From Epiperipatus broadwayi (taxonomy: Eukaryota; Onychophora; Udeonychophora; Euonychophora; Peripatidae), in assembly GCA_028023455.1 (NCBI GenBank), contig JAQFVV010000012.1:9584499-9648498 (forward strand): DNA of 64,000 bases, written 5' to 3'. Below are positions 59,480-64,000 of the stretch, piece after piece. Below the pieces are notes generated by a model. That model had not been told where the DNA came from. It did no database searches and saw nothing but the letters and a program-made list of their open reading frames with translations. The stretch's first letter is position 1; the number at the start of each line of letters is the position of its first letter. A program made the translations under genes and the position numbers.

Positions 59480-61820
59480 AAGTAAACTGATGAATAAAAT
59501 TAGAAAAAAAAATTATATCCATGTATTCTACATAGATTATAATCTAAATATAAATACTGTTGCCTAAACAGAACTTATATCTCTAAACAATGAACATAAT
59601 TATCAATGCTAATAATTAATGTAAATTTGCTGACATAATGTGTAATACAAATAAGCAGTCATATTAAAATAATATAGTCTATTAAAATGAGTTATTATAA
59701 TTCATAATTTATAAACAGTATGAATTTATTAATTGAATTATTTTTTCCTGGTCATATGCACCCCTCACTCCATTTGCACCCATACCATAGAAATGTCAAT
59801 GAGTGAAACAATAGATATTTTTGTATAAAATGGGAGGTATAATTAAAAGATGAAATGCAATACACTGAGCTATATAACACTTAAGGTTTGCTAAACCTGA
59901 ATTTGTTATTTATATGCTCACAAGAATACTGCTAATGCTTCAATTACAAATTCAACCATAAAAAGCATAGTTTACATTTTATTGGAAATGACCTCAAACT
60001 TACAGTTACAATAGCCACCAATAGATACCTCTTAATAAGAATGAGCATTCTATCACTCATGCATTTTAACACAATGTTTTAATTTAACAGATATATGTGC
60101 CATTTTTAAAATAATTTTTAAAAAATTTATAGTTCAAATATTATAATTTATATCATTCTTTAATATCACAATGAAATAGTTTATGAAGAAAAGGTCTCTT
60201 TAAAATAATAGCAATTTCTTGCATTTTCAATATTTATTTTTTCTTTGTAGTTGTTCTTATACTTTACAATTAATATTATTTATATAACATATATATTCAA
60301 AAATGTGTAGGCAAAAAATGTGACACTCATATGAAGATTATTTAATTATGATTAGCACTTCTCTTAACAAAATTTATTCTAACATCTCACATTTAGAGCT
60401 ACACTTCTACTTTAATTAGCTTTAATAATTATAAAATAATAACTTTTTATATAAATATCCTAAGGGTCTTATGATTATAAAGGCATTATATCCATCTGTC
60501 ATTATTATGATCAAGTTCAAACCCAAGTTGGATAAAATTTGAAAATGTTTTCCTACTCCAATCGGGCTCAGGGATTTTTTTAAATATATAACATTGCTAA
60601 TCATCTAACATTCTTCAGGCTAGATAATAAATTAAGAATGAATAAACACTTAAATTTTCACTACTTATCAATCTGCAAACCCAATAATTATGTCCCATTC
60701 ATTGTCATTTACAGGGGGGAAGTTTAAAGGTTGTTTTTTTTTTTTTTGCAAATAACATGAGCGCATTGAAAGGGGGGTATAATTCATTTGTTATTTTTTA
60801 ATTGATAATTATAAAACAGGGATATGGATATTTTAATAAAACATATACTGCATAAAAGCCAAGGAAATAAAAATAATGAAGATGGATGTATTTGAATGTA
60901 AACTGTCTAAAACTATAATAAAAATAAAAAAGTGACCAATGGGCTAAGATGATTTTTGAATGAATTCCACAACTTGAAAAACCTTAACTGATCATTCATT
61001 TTAATATAGGATTATGTTTTCAAACTCTTCTAAATTATGGGGAAAACATTCATAATAGATATTAGTGAACAATTAGTGGAGAAGCCTTAAACTAAAACAA
61101 TAACTCATCCTGGATTAGGCAAAAGAATATGAATCCTATCCTGCAGCCAAATTGCTCTATTTGTTAGACATTTCAAAATACATTTTAGGTATCCAGAATT
61201 ATTGTTTTTATTCATGCATCACTTCAATTTCTTACTGTTTCTTTCAAAAATGATATATAATTACTAATACAATATAAATCATTTTGGAATAGGATTGGCA
61301 TCATAAACTCATCAAGTATCCTTATTTTCTGTGCTTGAAGAAATATAGACCCAAAACATTGTTATCAAATTATTTATCTCTAAATATCATTAAAACATTT
61401 TATATATTTTTTAAAAAGTTATTGCATTCAGGGAGCTTTGATATAGGCAGACTACTATTTATCCAAAATCTCTGATTCCATAAATGATTTGGATTTATAT
61501 TTTGGATTTAAACAATAAATGTCAAAAATTAAAATAAACATTAATTTTAATATCTATAGTGTGTATATATTGAAATACCTTTTTATAAACTGTTTATATT
61601 TATTTATTAGTAATAATATAATAATTTACATTACAAAATAAACTTATATTTACATCAGTCCAAAATTTCTATATAGCAGTAATTAAAACAATACTTTAAA
61701 TAACAAATAAATAAGTCAGATTACATGTGATTGAACAGAAAGTAACTGAAGTATTGAGCAAAAATACTTGCAAACATCATATGATTCAGTGGAAGCATCA
61801 GTTACTTCCTCTTTAGTTAC
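59480..61820. other. No gene seen
   Basis: AT-rich spacer with G-runs at about 60714 and 60771. No matching inverted ends were found for them. Confidence 0.4.
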
Positions 61821-61821
61821 T

Positions 61822-62143
61822 AAACAGTACTTTAAATACAATTATATTGTCTATACTGAACTTAATGTAATTTAGAAGGGATTTTAACTCAGATTTTACA
61901 GCTATCCACTCTATCTTATACAACCAATACACATGACCACATAAATGTGTAAAAAAAAAAAGATATCCAATATATGTATTTCATGTTGAATCAGTATCTC
62001 CTACACATATATATATAATCAGTGCTCAGTTTATATTAAAATAAAAAATCTTCATACTTTAATGATTGTATGAGATGGAATGGATAGCTATAGGGAGCTT
62101 GAAAGTTTGAATTCAAATCTCTTCTAAATTAAACAATACTTTG
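61822..62143. mobile_element. Family C element with long terminal inverted repeats
   Basis: Arms of about 60 bp: AATTTAGAAGGGATTTTAAC...CAGCTATCCACTCTATCTTA at 61870-61925 and the inverse of about 62065-62130. AAACAGTACTTTA (61822-61834) and AAACAATACTTTG (62131-62143) agree at 11 of 13, a tentative target duplication. No ribozyme core. Partial copies lie at about 15147 and 52520. Confidence 0.6.
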
Positions 62144-62144
62144 T

Positions 62145-64000
62145 AATTTTATCCAGAGAATAGAAGATTGTGCATTAGTCATGTCTGGATTAATGATAGT
62201 TGACCTGTATAATAATATATGTATTTTTTAAAAAAGAAAAATCCTCAAATCTAAAACACTTTTTATTTCACCTTAAAAATTACTGCCAATAAATAAATAA
62301 AAAATCAATATGTATTGTTAGAATATATTTTGTGTTTTAAATAATTCTAGTGATTTTAAGCTTATAAATTTCTAGTTCTGATCATTAAATAAAATAATTA
62401 TAGATTAAATTTTATTAAAACTATATTTCTTTAGCAACAAAACTTATACTTGAGAAATTCAATTCTATTAACCTTTACCTTTGGTTTACATTTTACATAT
62501 TTTAAGCACTTTTGGGTGAATGCCATTTCTCACACCAGTAGTAAAGGAAATTGTATTTATTTTTATAGTCAATGCTCCCCACTTATCTAACCAACCTAAA
62601 TTAATTTGAGATTTTTAATCTCTACTTAAGAATATCTGGTTTAATGATTTACTTTATAGCTTAAGAATAATTCTAAGAACTGTTTGTGACTTTTAAAAAA
62701 TTACATTATGATATACTTTGTTTATAATACTCCATTTAAAATTTATTATATTCCTGGTTTGTGAATATTAATTGTAATTTTATTTTTCCAATAATTTTAA
62801 GTGGTACTAGCATCTATTTTAAATATTCTCAGTTTTTTATTATTATTTTAAAAATCATTTAAAATTTAAAACACTTTTTATTTCATTTAGAAATGTTTTC
62901 AAATAAAATATCTCACACTTTCCCAAATCAGTACTAGGAACTTGTACTAGCTATTTTTTAAAAAAAAATTACAATCCACATGAGTTACTTGAAAAATTTG
63001 GTTGTTTATTTTATCAATAATTGATAAAGATGTATAATATTTAATTTATTGTAATGTCTACTGAAGTTAAATAATCTATTTTCAATAACAGCAATCAATT
63101 CAAGCACTCTGCAGAAAAGAAGCTCCATTGAAAATAGGAAGGGAGTAGATTAATCAACAATTAACATACAGTTCTTAGATAATATTTGACTTTAGCATTT
63201 TTCAAACAACTGAACAAAAGCTGAGCAAAAATCAGAAGCCAACTGTCAATGTTTTAATTAATAGTTCAGCTTTGAAAATCTGCCAATATTTGAATGATAT
63301 TCAGTTTTAACATGTTTTTATTTAGAACTTTGAATTTGCTGAGAAACATATTTAAATTTATAATTTATTTCCCAGTGCTTTTTGTAAAATTATTAAGTTA
63401 TATGAAGAGATGTTTCCATGTAATGTAGTTTTCAAAAATTTTTGCTTATTTTACCAATTAGCTAGATTAAAAAATGCCTTAAGTTTTATGTTTAGCATAT
63501 TGGTAGATAACATAATTAAGAACTAAAGATTCATGGATTTATTCTCTTAACAAAAATGTAAAAAGAATTTAATAATAATTGAATAGACTTTTGTACTTAA
63601 CCCAACACTGAAAGCTTTTATGCATCAAATCCTATGATTATTTTAAAGATGACTTGCTGATATTTTTGTACCTTAAAGAGTATATGTTTAAAATCAAAGT
63701 TGTCATCCATTCTTTTTACATACATTAGTCATTTTAGAGATGAGAATATGACAGTCACACTAAAAATGCATTAGTTACTTAGCTTGTCATTTGATGTTAA
63801 AATTTTTGAAGATAATGCAGGTCAAAACTGTTCCATCATTTCTCCCCATCACCACATGTATACGGCATACACACCTATATTGCATATCACACAAATATTT
63901 TATAAATATATGAAATAATTTCCATACCATCATATATTCCTTTGAAATCATATGAATAATGATATAATAAAAGACCAATGATCTTTAAGATGTATTCAAT
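62145..64000. other. No gene seen
   Basis: AT-rich spacer to the window end. The frame at 63787-63978 (-) is compatible with chance. Confidence 0.4.

Noticed and set aside
60714-60780. CAGGGGGG-like start resembling a hAT end
   Set aside because: No inverse partner and no 8-bp duplication nearby.

Overview
The window is AT-rich (I estimate about 27% G+C) nuclear DNA from a large, repeat-laden animal genome, probably an invertebrate. The reasons are: no operons or ribosome binding sites; almost no long reading frames; exon-sized islands bounded by AG/GT; tRNA-headed SINEs; RTE-type LINE debris; Penelope-like elements (PLEs) with GIY-YIG domains; hAT and possible piggyBac DNA transposons; and a 558-bp perfect (ATT)n array. 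I cannot name the species, and no complete host gene is visible.

Layout. 1-4.3 kb: two minus-strand RTE LINE fragments and a short ribozyme-less derivative element. 4.3-9.5 kb: featureless AT-rich DNA. 9.5-10.8 kb: the (ATT)186 array and an inverted-repeat element. 12-13.2 kb: three SINEs. 16.5-17.2 kb: a G+C-richer LINE tail. 18.4 kb: an exon candidate (+). 19.5-20.9 kb: a PLE remnant with inverted arms. 21.0-22.8 kb: a possible piggyBac-like element holding 197-bp tandem repeats and a second exon candidate (+). 24.4 kb: a possible last exon (-). 29.7-32.0 kb: two palindromic elements. 32.6-35.5 kb: a decayed hAT element with a younger hAT MITE beside it. 35.8-37.7 kb: a second PLE and a 189-bp ribozyme element. 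38.9-39.7 and 46.1 kb: SINEs. 44.8-45.8 kb: a 1-kb palindrome with three ribozymes. 48.5 kb: a PLE arm. 52.0 and 56.2 kb: further ribozyme elements. 57.3-59.5 kb: LINE pieces. 61.8 kb: a terminal-inverted-repeat element.

The central result is a set of eight hammerhead ribozyme motifs (five close to the canonical core, three decayed) in small non-autonomous elements. They share the layout CTGANGA - stem II hairpin - GAAAC - 2 or 4 nt - GTC, plus a stem I that pairs across the cleavage site. Stem sequences differ between elements while pairing is kept, which is covariation visible inside one window. Elements with and without the ribozyme, and the PLE at 19.5-20.8 kb, are flanked by direct repeats of 13 bp, exact in six cases. 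The PLE carries its own hammerhead-like motif with an altered core (U3/A8 in place of C3/G8). This fits the retrozyme model known from other animals, in which short hammerhead-bearing RNAs are mobilised by Penelope-like machinery; several of the copies here are long palindromes. The SINEs instead end in A-tails with duplications of variable length, the signature of LINE-driven insertion, so two retrotransposition systems have acted on this locus.
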